In this document: one piece after another, positions 36,783 to 46,478 of the stretch
How positions within the stretch are numbered: the stretch's first letter is position 1
Layout of the letters: each line of letters starts with the position of its first letter
Source: Terrisporobacter mayombei
GTDB taxonomy: Bacteria; Bacillota; Clostridia; Peptostreptococcales; Peptostreptococcaceae
Length of the DNA: 64,000 bases
Reading direction: 5' to 3' (one strand)
Assembly (NCBI RefSeq): GCF_031202285.1
Contig: NZ_CP101637.1
Notes under the pieces: model-generated
Seen by the model: only the letters and a program-made list of their open reading frames with translations
What the model was told of the DNA's origin: nothing
The model's database searches: none
Position numbers and translations under genes: made by a program

Positions 36783-37583
36783 TTAGTATGGTAAATGAAA
36801 CACAGAAGTTAATTCAGGATCGCTTAACAATTGGTCAAAATGACTATGAGCAGAAATATATCCTATACCATGTCTGTCTTCATCTTTATTAATAACTCTA
36901 TATTCATTACAAGCATTGACAATAGCCTCATAATCTTCGTGATTCTTAGCCTTGTATATGACTCTTTTATCTGATGGAACTTTCTTTATATATTTAGGTT
37001 TTAAATAAAACATTGCATCTTTTATTTTTCCTTCATTATATAAATCAAAAATTATTCTTCCATTTTTTCTATGCATGGGATGATCGTCGTATTTGTATGT
37101 GTGGGCCACATGAGTCACACTTTTATATTTTTGTTCGAAATTTAGTGCAACTTCCTTCATTAAATCAAAATGGCTTCCTGATTTGTTATCCATATCTGCA
37201 AGTATTAAAATGTTCTCTTCTTTAATTCCCAAATCATATAGTGCTGCATAAAACTCCTTGTTTCTTAGTTCTCCTTTTTCTTTTCTACTTTTATTTTTAT
37301 AAAATTCATCATTAAACACATTAACTCCACTTCCATCCGAGCCTAATACTATAAATACATGATCTGAACCTAAAGTGTTTACAGCTCTTTTTAAGGCACT
37401 TCCTCCCCACAACACCTCATCATCTTGGTGTTGTGGATAGAATACAGCGTACTCTTTAAATCCTCTGTTATGAATACCTATATCTCTTTCAATGATATAA
37501 TCTGAATTTGTTTTTTGTATCCAAAAGATTAATATAATTAATCCTATAAAAATACAAAGTAATATCTTTTTATTTTTACTCAT
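36783..37583 (-). CDS. Membrane-anchored PIG-L (LmbE-like) deacetylase
   Basis: 266 residues: N-terminal helix (about 5-22), then the zinc motif in FYPQHQDDEVLWGGSALKR (HxDDE; family AHPDDE) and the downstream HPMHRKNGR (HxxH). LNGSDG-like GSDGSGVNVF follows the first motif. Family members remove acetyl groups from GlcNAc-type sugars. The anchor puts the catalytic part outside the membrane, suggesting a cell-wall glycan substrate. Monocistronic. Confidence 0.85.
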   Translation of the reverse strand: MSKNKKILLCIFIGLIILIFWIQKTNSDYIIERDIGIHNRGFKEYAVFYPQHQDDEVLWGGSALKRAVNTLGSDHVFIVLGSDGSGVNVFNDEFYKNKSRKEKGELRNKEFYAALYDLGIKEENILILADMDNKSGSHFDLMKEVALNFEQKYKSVTHVAHTYKYDDHPMHRKNGRIIFDLYNEGKIKDAMFYLKPKYIKKVPSDKRVIYKAKNHEDYEAIVNACNEYRVINKDEDRHGIGYISAHSHFDQLLSDPELTSVFHLPY

Positions 37584-37730
37584 TAATATTCACCACTTAC
37601 ATAAGTCTTTCTATATGATTATTCTATCCATTTTATAATAATACACTCTTTTTTATAAACCTCTTATATTTAGGATGCATCTTTTCCCTGAAATATTATT
37701 TTTTATATAACTTTTTAGTAAATTGCTTAA

Positions 37731-38978
37731 TTAATCAAATATTGTTTGCCAATTAGGATCTTTTTCTGCTAGAAAGCACATTTTTATTTGCTCTTCCGTG
37801 TTTTTTGCCATATCTAATTCAGGCAATTCATTTAAACTAAAAAATCCACTATCACATGTTTCGATATTCTCTTTAAACTCACCACCAAGTACTTTGCATA
37901 ACATGAAGACTTTACAAACTCCATAAGCATATCTTGGTATATTATGTTTATTTCTATCTTGAATTGCTATTAACTTACTAGGAATAACATCAAGACCTGC
38001 CTCTTCTTTAACTTCTTTAACAGTATTTGAATAAATAGACTGATCTACATCAACCCAGCCTCCTGGTAAAGCCCAAGTATCTGTACTAATTTCTTTAACT
38101 AGTAATATTTTATTATACTTAAAAATTGCTGCTCTTGTATCTAGCTTAGGTGTTTGAAAGCCCGTCTCGTTGCAAAATAAATCATTAACTTTATCAAAAT
38201 TTAATTCTGTTTTTGAGCTAATCATTTCTGCTGATATATGACGAACCATTTTAAATCGTTCTATATCATATGGATCTTTTGAGTATGCTAGCCCTACTTG
38301 TGCTAAGTGCTGCAATTCAATTGCCCAATCTAACCATTCCATCTTATTTTCATCAGATTTCATTATAATATCTAATATATTTTTAGGATATTTTAGCTTA
38401 TATGTAGCTTTTATTTTTTCTGTATCATTTGCCCCCCATAATGCTAATGCGAAGTCAACACATGCATCTTTTGAACATTGCATATCATAAATGGAATCAC
38501 CTATGTATATAGTTTCTTCTTTATTCGCTTTTGTAATCTCTATATACTTCTCCATAGGCTCTTTATCAGGTTTGTGTTTTCTAGTATCATCTGCACAAAT
38601 AACTAAATCAAAATATGAGTTTATCCCAAATTTTAAAAAGTCTGTCTCATATTCTTTTCTTGTCTTAGATGTTATAATACCTAGACTGACGTTTTTGCAT
38701 TTTAACTCTTGAATTACTTGCTTTATTCCTTCAAAAAGTGTTATCTCATCAGAGTATTTTAATAAGTTTTCATTCCATTTTTCTTCAGCACCTTCTAAAT
38801 CCTCTATTCCAAGTATTGATAAAGCATCCTTTCCAGGTATACCTAAGGCAAACTTTAAGTCGTCTAAACTTTTATTAATACCTTCTTCTTCTATAGTTTT
38901 TTGTAATGATTTTAAAACTACTTTTTCTGAATCTATTAAAGTACCATCAACATCAAATACTATATGCGTATATTTCAT
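37731..38978 (-). CDS. HAD phosphatase - Nudix hydrolase fusion
   Basis: 415 residues from the ATG at 38978 (GGGGGA upstream). N-terminal HAD (about 1-205): IVFDVDGTLIDSEKV, LGIITSKTRKEYE, KHKPDKEPMEKYIE, YIGDSIYDMQ. Then the small helical Nudix N-terminal domain (MEWLDWAIELQHLAQVGLAY, about 212-265) and a Nudix domain whose box reads GGWVDVDQSIYSN then VKEVKEEAG: the first conserved glutamate is glutamine and the arginine is lysine. ADP-ribose or nucleotide-linked substrates are possible. No frameshift or internal start is apparent, so the fusion is real in this sequence. Confidence 0.85.
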   Translation of the reverse strand: MKYTHIVFDVDGTLIDSEKVVLKSLQKTIEEEGINKSLDDLKFALGIPGKDALSILGIEDLEGAEEKWNENLLKYSDEITLFEGIKQVIQELKCKNVSLGIITSKTRKEYETDFLKFGINSYFDLVICADDTRKHKPDKEPMEKYIEITKANKEETIYIGDSIYDMQCSKDACVDFALALWGANDTEKIKATYKLKYPKNILDIIMKSDENKMEWLDWAIELQHLAQVGLAYSKDPYDIERFKMVRHISAEMISSKTELNFDKVNDLFCNETGFQTPKLDTRAAIFKYNKILLVKEISTDTWALPGGWVDVDQSIYSNTVKEVKEEAGLDVIPSKLIAIQDRNKHNIPRYAYGVCKVFMLCKVLGGEFKENIETCDSGFFSLNELPELDMAKNTEEQIKMCFLAEKDPNWQTIFD

Positions 38979-39001
38979 ATAAATTTCCCCCAATTATATT
39001 A

Positions 39002-39979
39002 TCAATCTATTAAATCGTTAGCCATTTTTATTAACCCATATTCATAATCATTTATAAATTCATCTGAAATAATAAGCTTTGGCATTACTTCTTTTGGAAT
39101 TAAAAGTGTACAGTAATTTTTTATTTCATCTAATTTATCAGCAATGTATGGATTATTATATAGAACAATCAAATTTGGATTTACTAAAACTATATATGAT
39201 TGAATTATTTTTCCATAATATTCAACAATATTAACTCCATTAAAACCACTTGTAGCATATTTCAAATTGTCATCACATATAGGAAGATAGTGTAATTCTC
39301 CAGCAAAGTTACATGTACCTTTCCATACATTTCCTTCTAAAACCATACTAGAACCTATTCCATTGTAACCCATATATATATTAACTACTGCTTCTTTATT
39401 ATTTGTATCATGTCTTTCCCAGTATCCTTTGACAGCAACATTCATATCATTTTCCACATTTACAGGAACATTATATTTTTTTATAAAATAATCAATTAGA
39501 TCTACTCCTTGTAACTCTTTATATTCTATAAAAGATACAATTTTACCATCTTTAACAGTACCTGCCACTCCAATCATTATACTTGCCAATTGAGTATATC
39601 GTGATTTTACTAATGATACTACATTATCCATTTCTTCCAGTATTCTATTTTTTGAATCAACACATCCATTATCTATTTTATTTTTACGAAAATCATTTAC
39701 TATCCAATTAATCTTATTTCCTTCTAAATATAATATCAATGAAACTGCATACATGGGATTTAAACTATACTTTTTCGCACATCTTCCCCCAAGAGAATTT
39801 TTCATACCAGCTTCAATAACTTCATTTTTTTCAATTAAATATTCTATTACTGTACTTACAGTTGGAAAACTTAATCCTGTATATTTAGCTATATCTGTTT
39901 TACTTATGGATTCGTTTTCCTTCAGTATATTACAAACTGTTTTAATATTTATACTTTTTATAGTTTCTGAATTTGCCAT
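39002..39979 (-). CDS. ROK family transcriptional regulator
   Basis: 325 residues: winged helix (about 8-70, TGLSFPTVSTVIEYLIEKN, SLGGRCAKKYSLN) and a ROK domain lacking DxGxT ATP site and the zinc cysteines (MIGVAGTVKDGKIVS, VNVENDMNVAVKGY, GIGSSMVLEGNVWKG, NFAGELHYLPI). Same architecture as the protein at 30512. A 22-base perfect inverted repeat lies directly upstream and is the likely operator. 22 bases after it begins the HAD-Nudix gene, so the two may be one transcript. Confidence 0.85.
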   Translation of the reverse strand: MANSETIKSINIKTVCNILKENESISKTDIAKYTGLSFPTVSTVIEYLIEKNEVIEAGMKNSLGGRCAKKYSLNPMYAVSLILYLEGNKINWIVNDFRKNKIDNGCVDSKNRILEEMDNVVSLVKSRYTQLASIMIGVAGTVKDGKIVSFIEYKELQGVDLIDYFIKKYNVPVNVENDMNVAVKGYWERHDTNNKEAVVNIYMGYNGIGSSMVLEGNVWKGTCNFAGELHYLPICDDNLKYATSGFNGVNIVEYYGKIIQSYIVLVNPNLIVLYNNPYIADKLDEIKNYCTLLIPKEVMPKLIISDEFINDYEYGLIKMANDLID

Positions 39980-39993
39980 TTAATTTTACCACC

Positions 39994-40048
39994 TTTAATT
40001 ATACTTATTAAAATAGTTTTAAAAAGTATTTTAATAAGTATAATTAAA
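39994..40048. promoter_or_regulatory. Perfect 22-base inverted repeat upstream of ROK gene
   Basis: Arms at 39994-40015 and 40027-40048 are exact reverse complements, separated by GTTTTAAAAAG. The inner core ACTTATTAAAATA agrees with NagC/XylR-type half-sites and with the repeat upstream of the other ROK gene at 31581. Confidence 0.65.
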
Positions 40049-40087
40049 TCAGTTTCCCTTCTTTATGTCAATATAAATAACAAAAAA

Positions 40088-40126
40088 TTAAGCTCACTGC
40101 ATTATCTTACAGTGAGCTTAATTTTT
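40088..40126 (-). terminator. Terminator of the amidohydrolase gene
   Basis: TTAAGCTCACTG / CAGTGAGCTTAA arms with an A/T tract on both strands, touching the amidohydrolase stop. Confidence 0.7.
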
Positions 40127-41751
40127 TATATGGCAAATATTTGCTTTCCTTCTTTAATTGTTTCTAAAACTTTTATAGTTTCTAGTTCTTCTACTGGTAT
40201 TTCCAGTGGGTTTTTATCAACTATTATCATATCGGCTAGTTTACCAACTTCTAAAGATCCTTTAGTGTTTTCTTCAAAATATTGATAAGCCCCATTTATT
40301 GTAACTGCTTTTATAGCTTCCATTACTGAAATTCTTTGGTGTTCACCTAAGACCCTTCCAGATTCAGTTTTTCTATTAACAGCATTATGTATAGCCAATA
40401 TTTGATTTGGAACCTTCACTGGTGAATCTTGATGTAGTGTAAATTTTATATCTTTTTCTAATGCCCATCCAATTGGCGATATGTTTTGAGCTCTTTCAGG
40501 TCCAAATACTTTATTGTAATGTAAATCTCCCCAGAACCTAACATGATCGTTGAAGAATGTAGGTATTGCATTTAATGCTTTAACTCTATCTAATTGGTCA
40601 TATCTTAGAGCTTGACAGTGAACCATAACTGGTCTTAATTCTCTTCCATGTCCTGTTATTTCTACAGCTTTTTCGTAGCATCTTAAGAATTGGTCACAAG
40701 CTTCATCTCCATTTGTATGAACATTAACTTGAATATTCATTTCTATACAATCAACAAAATAGCTAGTTAAAACTTCATCACTTTGAGTTCCATATCCACA
40801 GTAGTCAGCTGTTCTTCCATCTGGAACTACATAGTAAGGCTTGCTTAACCAAGCAGTAAATCCTTGTGGTGAGCCATCTAAGCAAGTCTTACCTCCACCT
40901 AATTTATAGTGATTAAAGTATTCTCTCTTTGGAGTTTTTTCATTTTTCATTAAGTTTTTAGTTGAAGGTTGAGTAGCTAAACCTACTATATCTAAAAATA
41001 GCATGTTATTTTTAGCACAAGTTTCTAAAATATCGTTATAATGATTAGACTCTTCTACAGATGCATCTTGAGTAGTAGTAATTCCTAATGATGCATAAAG
41101 TTTTTGAGCTTTAACTACAGATTTTAATACATCTTCAAAGCCTGGACTTGGTATTATTTTTTTCTTTTCACTATCAAGTATAGCATTTTCTTCTAAAACA
41201 CCATTTGCTTCTTTTAAATCTGGTGAAACAGTTCTTACAACTCCACCTTCTGGTACTATATAATCATCTCCACTGTATCCGTAAAGTTCTAGAGCTTTTG
41301 AATTTACAGCCGCTAAATGTCCTGATGCATGAGAAATACTTATTGGTATATCTTTGCTAACAGTATCTAAGTCAAATTTAGTTGGATGTAATCCACCTTC
41401 AAACTTAGAATTATCGTATCCAAATCCTATTAGCCATTTACCCTCTTCTACAGGATTTTCTTTTAATTCTTTTCTTAATCTTTCTAATAACTCTTCTTTA
41501 GAGTTTACATCTCCTAACATTACTATCATTAATGTTTGTGGCATGGCAACTATATGACCATGAGGATCAATAAATCCTGGTAAAACTGTTTTCTTCTCTA
41601 AATCAATTTTTTCAATGTCTTTTTCTAAGGCTAAAATTTCCTCATCATTTCCAACAGCTTTAATTTTATCATCTTCAATTAAGATTGCTTCAAAAACAGA
41701 TTCATTTTTGTCTACTGTTATTATATTTCCATTAAAGTATATTTTTTTCAT
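40126..41751 (-). CDS. YtcJ-like metal-dependent amidohydrolase (amidohydrolase 3)
   Basis: 541 residues from the ATG at 41751 (AAAAGGAGA upstream; the longer frame covers it). GFIDPHGHIVAMP gives the HxH metal ligands; YASLGITTTQDASVEES, NVHTNGDEACDQ and HQDSPVKVP carry the later ligands; the C-terminal GKLADMIIVDKNPL closes the beta domain. No signal peptide, so cytoplasmic. Hydrolyses an N-acyl or ring amide; the substrate of this group is usually unknown. Confidence 0.88.
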   Translation of the reverse strand: MKKIYFNGNIITVDKNESVFEAILIEDDKIKAVGNDEEILALEKDIEKIDLEKKTVLPGFIDPHGHIVAMPQTLMIVMLGDVNSKEELLERLRKELKENPVEEGKWLIGFGYDNSKFEGGLHPTKFDLDTVSKDIPISISHASGHLAAVNSKALELYGYSGDDYIVPEGGVVRTVSPDLKEANGVLEENAILDSEKKKIIPSPGFEDVLKSVVKAQKLYASLGITTTQDASVEESNHYNDILETCAKNNMLFLDIVGLATQPSTKNLMKNEKTPKREYFNHYKLGGGKTCLDGSPQGFTAWLSKPYYVVPDGRTADYCGYGTQSDEVLTSYFVDCIEMNIQVNVHTNGDEACDQFLRCYEKAVEITGHGRELRPVMVHCQALRYDQLDRVKALNAIPTFFNDHVRFWGDLHYNKVFGPERAQNISPIGWALEKDIKFTLHQDSPVKVPNQILAIHNAVNRKTESGRVLGEHQRISVMEAIKAVTINGAYQYFEENTKGSLEVGKLADMIIVDKNPLEIPVEELETIKVLETIKEGKQIFAI

Positions 41752-41826
41752 CTGTAATCTCCTTTTAGATGTCATAACTTTATACTCATATATAATATTT
41801 CCCCTATTTTATTCCCTATGCTTTCT

Positions 41827-42228
41827 TTAATTCTTAGTAATATAAATACCTTTATCTATTACATACTTTTTTTCTAGATATTTTTCATATGGAGGATATA
41901 CGATAACTGTTATTGCTAATAATTCAACAATCATTAAATGATATTTAGGCATTATAATTAATGATATTATCCTAATTAACGAATATATATCTAATAATAG
42001 TGCAAATCTTTTTTTACCTTTATTAAATGCTTTTTCATCACTAAATTTATAATAAGAATATTCCTTTAAATTCTTTGTAGTGGCTGCATATTTATGATTT
42101 AAAAATATAAATCCACCTAATATTGCTATATTCATCCCATTTTCCATAAAAAATTCTAGTATTATACCTATAATTACTGTAATTAATATGATTTTATTAT
42201 CTTGTTTATCTAACCTTGATTTTCCCAT
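41827..42228 (-). CDS. Small membrane protein, 133 residues
   Basis: Four hydrophobic stretches (about 13-30, 32-46, 78-95, 98-113) and lysine-rich ends. AAAGGATAAATT before the ATG; 21 bases after the tldE stop, so it is the tail of the tldD-tldE operon. No family recognised. Confidence 0.65.
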   Translation of the reverse strand: MGKSRLDKQDNKIILITVIIGIILEFFMENGMNIAILGGFIFLNHKYAATTKNLKEYSYYKFSDEKAFNKGKKRFALLLDIYSLIRIISLIIMPKYHLMIVELLAITVIVYPPYEKYLEKKYVIDKGIYITKN

Positions 42229-42249
42229 AATTTATCCTTTCTATATTTA

Positions 42250-43593
42250 TTATTTTCCTGCTATAGAAAGTCCTGTAACTATTACTGATGGTGAACCAAC
42301 ATTACTCATAGGGAATTTTAAATCATTTCCTAAATCAACTATGTTTTTAAGTAAATCAAAGTAATTTCCAGCTAGTGTAATTTGCTCCACTGGGAAAGTC
42401 TTCTTACCATTTTCCACATAGAATCCTTTTGCTGCAAGAGAGAAATCTCCACTTACAGTGTTTGCTCCTGAATGAAGCCCTGCTAAATCTGTTATAATCA
42501 CACCTTCACCGATATCACTCATTAAATTTTCAAAAGATTTTTCACCTTTTCTAAGATATAAATTGCTTTCACTGACGCTAACAGATGAAGCATAAGAAGC
42601 TTTGAACCCGTTTCCAGTAGATTTTACACCTTGTTTATGAGCTGTTTTCAAATTATGAAGTAATGTATTTAATTTTCCTTCATAAACTAATTCCTTTGTA
42701 AAAGTTGCCACACTTTCATCGTCGAAAGGCGCTGATGCAAGACCACCCTCCATTAGTGGATCATCAACTATAGTAACAATTGGTGAAGCTATCATTTGCC
42801 CTTCTTTTCCTTTTAAAAGTGAAAGACCTTTTTGTGCTGCATCTCCACTAAAAGTTCCTGCGAATGTTTCTAATAACTGTACCATTGCTTCGTTGTATAT
42901 AATTGTTTTGTAGTTTCCTGATGGAATGCTTTTTCCACCTAATTTTGATAAGGCTTCCTCCACACCTTGAGCTGCCATTTCTCTTGGTTTAACTTCATCT
43001 AAAGAAGATGCTACCACATAGCCCACACCATCATTTTTTCCACTTTCATCTTGCACTACTGGCACCACATAAGACGTTAGGATATTACCTTTATTATTTA
43101 GTTCTAAACCTTTAGTATTGTAAATTCCGTAGTTTGATGAAGAATAAGAAATTTTACAACCATTTATATTTACAACTTTCTCTGAGTAGTTTTTAGCTTC
43201 TTTTTCTAAGTCTAATGCTAAATCTATCATTTTACCTGGATCTATATCTTCAAGTTCCTTAGAATAAGTTTTTACTTCACTATATGTTTTATCTCCCACA
43301 TAAATAAAAGTTTCATCATCGTTTTCAATTAGGTTTGCACTGCTTTTAGCACTATTAACTAACATATCTATAGCAGCTTCATCTAATATTTCAGTATAAG
43401 AGTAGCCCATTTTATTATTGATTTTCCCTCTAAAAGAAAGTCCAAAAGACTTGGCTAAATTATACTTTTCCACTTCTCCTTCATAAACAGAGATGCTTAT
43501 GCTTTCACCATCACTAAAATAAATCTCGCACTCATCAAATCCTGTAATTTTTGCTTTTTCAAATAACAAGTTCTTAAATTGTAAAAATTCCAT
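42250..43593 (-). CDS. tldE: TldE/PmbA, metalloprotease partner subunit
   Basis: 447 residues. Family layout: N-terminal GESISISVYEGEVEKYNLA, middle KDGVGYVVASS-like beta part, and C-terminal NTVSGDFSLAAKGFYVENGK, QITLAGNYFDLLKNIV. Lacks the HExxxH zinc site that TldD has, as expected: TldD and TldE form a heterodimer that trims unfolded peptides (and matures some peptide antibiotics). The ATG directly abuts the tldD stop. Confidence 0.93.
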   Translation of the reverse strand: MEFLQFKNLLFEKAKITGFDECEIYFSDGESISISVYEGEVEKYNLAKSFGLSFRGKINNKMGYSYTEILDEAAIDMLVNSAKSSANLIENDDETFIYVGDKTYSEVKTYSKELEDIDPGKMIDLALDLEKEAKNYSEKVVNINGCKISYSSSNYGIYNTKGLELNNKGNILTSYVVPVVQDESGKNDGVGYVVASSLDEVKPREMAAQGVEEALSKLGGKSIPSGNYKTIIYNEAMVQLLETFAGTFSGDAAQKGLSLLKGKEGQMIASPIVTIVDDPLMEGGLASAPFDDESVATFTKELVYEGKLNTLLHNLKTAHKQGVKSTGNGFKASYASSVSVSESNLYLRKGEKSFENLMSDIGEGVIITDLAGLHSGANTVSGDFSLAAKGFYVENGKKTFPVEQITLAGNYFDLLKNIVDLGNDLKFPMSNVGSPSVIVTGLSIAGK

Positions 43594-44985
43594 CTACTCT
43601 TCACTCCTTCCACCAACAGTTATCTCTTTCACTCTTATCATAGGCTGACCTACATTTGTTGGAATAGAGCCAGAAACTGAACCGCACATTCCTTGAGCCT
43701 GAGCTAAGTTGTCACCAACCATATCTATATTCATAAGAACTTCACTACCCTTACCTATAAGGCTGGCTCCTCTTACTGCTTCTTTTATCTCACCATTTTT
43801 AACTAAATATCCTTCTGCTACAGCAAAGTTAAACTCTCCAGTTACAGGGTTTACAGAACCTCCACCCATTTTTTTAGCATAAAGACCATTGTCTATAGAT
43901 TTAATAATATCTTCTGTTTTATCTGTTCCTGCTGCTATAAATGTGTTTGTCATTCTAGAAGTTGGAGCAAATTTGTAGCTTTGTCTACGAGAACTTCCAG
44001 TAGGTGCAGTCTTCATTCTTCGTCCATTTAATTTATCTACCATGTATGATTTTAAAATTCCATTTTCTATTAGGACATTTTTCTGAGTTGGAGTTCCTTC
44101 ATCATCTATGTTGGCAGATCCCCAGTGATTTGGTAGAGTTCCATCATCTATGGCAGTAACTTTGCTAGATGCAATCTGCTGATCTATTTTATCAGTAAAT
44201 ACTGAGTTACCCTTGGCAACTGATGTTGCTTCAAGTGAGTGTCCACAAGCTTCGTGGAAGATAACTCCTCCAAATCCATTGTCTATGGCAACAGTCATTT
44301 GACCTGCAGGACAGTTTTTCGCATTTAGCATAGTGTATGCCACTCTTGAAGCTTCTTTTCCATAATACTCTGGATCTATATCTTCAAACAATTCAAAGCC
44401 TTTGCATGCTCCAGGTCCTTCATGTCCTGTTTGATTTTCATTTCCTTTTGATGCTACTGAAGTTATGGAAAGTCTAGTTCTTACTCTTTTGTCTTCTGTG
44501 TATAATCCTTCAGTGTTGGCAATTAGTACATTTTGCTCTTTGTCTAAGTAGTTTACACTTACTTGTGATATGTCAGAGTTGAAACCTTTTGCACTTTTGT
44601 ATGCTTTTTTAATTACATTTATTTTATGTTGATAATCTACACTATTTGGATTTAATTTTATTGGATTTATGTCAGTAGTTCTTTTACAGTTGTTTAGTAC
44701 TATAACTTTTTCTTGCCCTGCACGACCTAAAGCTAAAGCTGCTTTGTAAGCAGTGTCTAACATGGACTGAAGTGAGTTGTCATTTGTATATGCGTAAACG
44801 CTGTTGAATCCTTTGAAAATTCTTATTCCTATTCCGTAAGTTCTTCCCCCTAGGACATTTTCTATTTTACTATCTATAAGACTTAGGTTGTTATTTATAC
44901 AGTCTTCTTCAAAGATTTCTGCAAAATCCCCACCTGTGATTAGGCATTTTTCAAGCACTCTAGTTGCTATTTCTTTTGAGATCAT
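43594..44985 (-). CDS. tldD: TldD, zinc metalloprotease subunit
   Basis: 463 residues. Zinc motif HEACGH in GGVIFHEACGHSLEAT (about 250), and the distal GMCGSVSGSIPTNVGQP cysteine/serine region. Other marks: GGRTYGIGIRIFKGFNS and GSSRRQSYKFAPTSRMTNTF. First gene of the tldD-tldE-membrane protein operon; AAAAGGAGGAACATC before the ATG. Confidence 0.95.
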   Translation of the reverse strand: MISKEIATRVLEKCLITGGDFAEIFEEDCINNNLSLIDSKIENVLGGRTYGIGIRIFKGFNSVYAYTNDNSLQSMLDTAYKAALALGRAGQEKVIVLNNCKRTTDINPIKLNPNSVDYQHKINVIKKAYKSAKGFNSDISQVSVNYLDKEQNVLIANTEGLYTEDKRVRTRLSITSVASKGNENQTGHEGPGACKGFELFEDIDPEYYGKEASRVAYTMLNAKNCPAGQMTVAIDNGFGGVIFHEACGHSLEATSVAKGNSVFTDKIDQQIASSKVTAIDDGTLPNHWGSANIDDEGTPTQKNVLIENGILKSYMVDKLNGRRMKTAPTGSSRRQSYKFAPTSRMTNTFIAAGTDKTEDIIKSIDNGLYAKKMGGGSVNPVTGEFNFAVAEGYLVKNGEIKEAVRGASLIGKGSEVLMNIDMVGDNLAQAQGMCGSVSGSIPTNVGQPMIRVKEITVGGRSEE

Positions 44986-45131
44986 GATGTTCCTCCTTTT
45001 TTGGTATATGTATATTATACCAATTTTTGTGGTAGTTTTAACATATTTTAAAATGCGCTACATTTTTATAACGCATTTTTTCTTTTATAAGTTTATTAAT
45101 AAATACCACTTTATATTTTATTTAAACAATC

Positions 45132-45188
45132 AAAGAAAAAGCTATAAAAAATAGATTACTCATATCTATAATTTATAGCTTTTTCTTT
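45132..45188 (-). terminator. Terminator after the YitT-repeat chimera
   Basis: AAAGAAAAAGCTATAAA / TTTATAGCTTTTTCTTT arms. The GCTATAAATTATAG part is shared with the terminator after the repeat protein (55994-56043). Confidence 0.65.
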
Positions 45189-45189
45189 A

Positions 45190-45597
45190 TTATTTATGAT
45201 CTAATATTGTTTTAGAAATGTCTAAATCTTGATTTAAACATCTTTAACTATTTACTCTCTCTGAAACTAATGTCATTTTTAATAAGTTACTTAACTCACC
45301 TTTTAAATTATTCTTAAAAAGATAGTCCCATTTACAAGCTACATAATCAAGTAGTTTTGTACATACAACATGATTTATTATTTCGTATAATACCACTTTT
45401 CCACATAATACAAAGTAAGAAGCAACAATAGTCAATCCATTTATAACCATTAACAACTCTGCTAGAGTTGCATATTTAAAAACTGTTTTTTGAAGAATTT
45501 TTGCCAGTGTATCTGTTCCTCCATAAGTAAATCCTCTTCTGTACAACATTCCAGAACCTACTCCAGATATAGCACCAAAATATATTGTAACCAACAT
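45190..45597 (-). pseudogene. YitT membrane-protein fragment fused to a copy of the 28-residue motif, with a nonsense codon
   Basis: The frame opens in the middle of a YitT-like protein (IYFGAISGVGSGMLYRRG, GGTDTLAKILQKT), without the first two helices. It keeps two more helices and then joins LKGELSNLLKMTLVSERVNS and stops at a TAA (45244). In frame after it, RCLNQDLDISKTILDHK continues to a TAA at 45190. The TAA stands where the motif has CAA (Gln) in the four copies at 56045-56695. No ribosome binding site in front of the first ATG. A decayed, chimeric gene. Confidence 0.65.
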
Positions 45598-45655
45598 TAG
45601 AAAATAAATAATATATGTATGGATATCTTACATTAATAGGTCTTCATATTATCAT

Positions 45656-46348
45656 TTATTTTTTTCTTCTCTTTTTACTTTTATTTCTATCACTGCTTTT
45701 TTTAATTTTTTCACTTTTTTCACTTTCACTTTTGTATAAGTTATTTATAAAATTAGGTAAAAAAGTTTTTTTCATATTTAGATATTCATCCCTATTTAGT
45801 TCATATCTAAGACAAAATAGAAGATTCTGTTTTGGCTTATAAGTTTTTATATATGTGAAGTTTAGCTTTTCAACACAACTAGTGCTATATTTATTTTCTT
45901 CGTATATAAGAACCACCAATTTATCCACTTTAGAAAACTCAAAACTTGATATTATAGTAACCAAAGCCAGCTCTGTAGAAAAATCATTTCCCCAATATTT
46001 AGGGTTTATACAAATACCCAATTCCCCCTCTTTTGATTTAGGATTAACATTATTAAACCCCACATTTCCTATTACCTTATAATCTTTTTTATAATAAATA
46101 GCATGGTTTCCTATTTTTCCTTTTTTATAATTATTTATGAAATAAGACTGTATAAACCTTTTACTACTATTTATATCTCTGTGAGCATTGAAAGGTAAAT
46201 ATTTAACTACAATTTCCTTACTAAGATATTCATATACATCCTCTGCATCAGAAATCTCAAAAGGTCTAAATATAAATCTAGGAGTTTCTATGATTTTCAT
46301 CTGAGAATATATTGAATCTGAAATTTTATATCCAAATATATCATTCAT
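45656..46348 (-). CDS. GNAT family acetyltransferase with basic C-terminal tail
   Basis: 230 residues: IIETPRFIFRPFEISDAEDV start, HRDINSSKRFIQSYF, acetyl-CoA region ELGICINPKYWGNDFSTELA, VDKLVVLIYEENKYSTSCVEKL. The acetyl-CoA loop is weak (WGNDFSTE for QGxGxA). The last 25 residues are lysine/arginine-rich, unusual, perhaps for nucleic acid or membrane contact. Start ATG after GGGGGGAGAGAACTT. Confidence 0.78.
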   Translation of the reverse strand: MNDIFGYKISDSIYSQMKIIETPRFIFRPFEISDAEDVYEYLSKEIVVKYLPFNAHRDINSSKRFIQSYFINNYKKGKIGNHAIYYKKDYKVIGNVGFNNVNPKSKEGELGICINPKYWGNDFSTELALVTIISSFEFSKVDKLVVLIYEENKYSTSCVEKLNFTYIKTYKPKQNLLFCLRYELNRDEYLNMKKTFLPNFINNLYKSESEKSEKIKKSSDRNKSKKRRKK

Positions 46349-46418
46349 AAGTTCTCTCCCCCCTTAAAAAATAATAGTACTAGTATATTTATATTATGAT
46401 AAAAATTCCTTCCAAATT

Positions 46419-46448
46419 AAAAAAGGAATGCTTAGGCACTCCTTTTTT
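46419..46448 (-). terminator. Terminator of the D,D-carboxypeptidase gene
   Basis: AAAAAAGGA / TCCTTTTTT arms with inner TGC / GCA pairs. Confidence 0.65.
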
Positions 46449-46478
46449 GTATAGTTATTAAATTTTACAATAATATAA

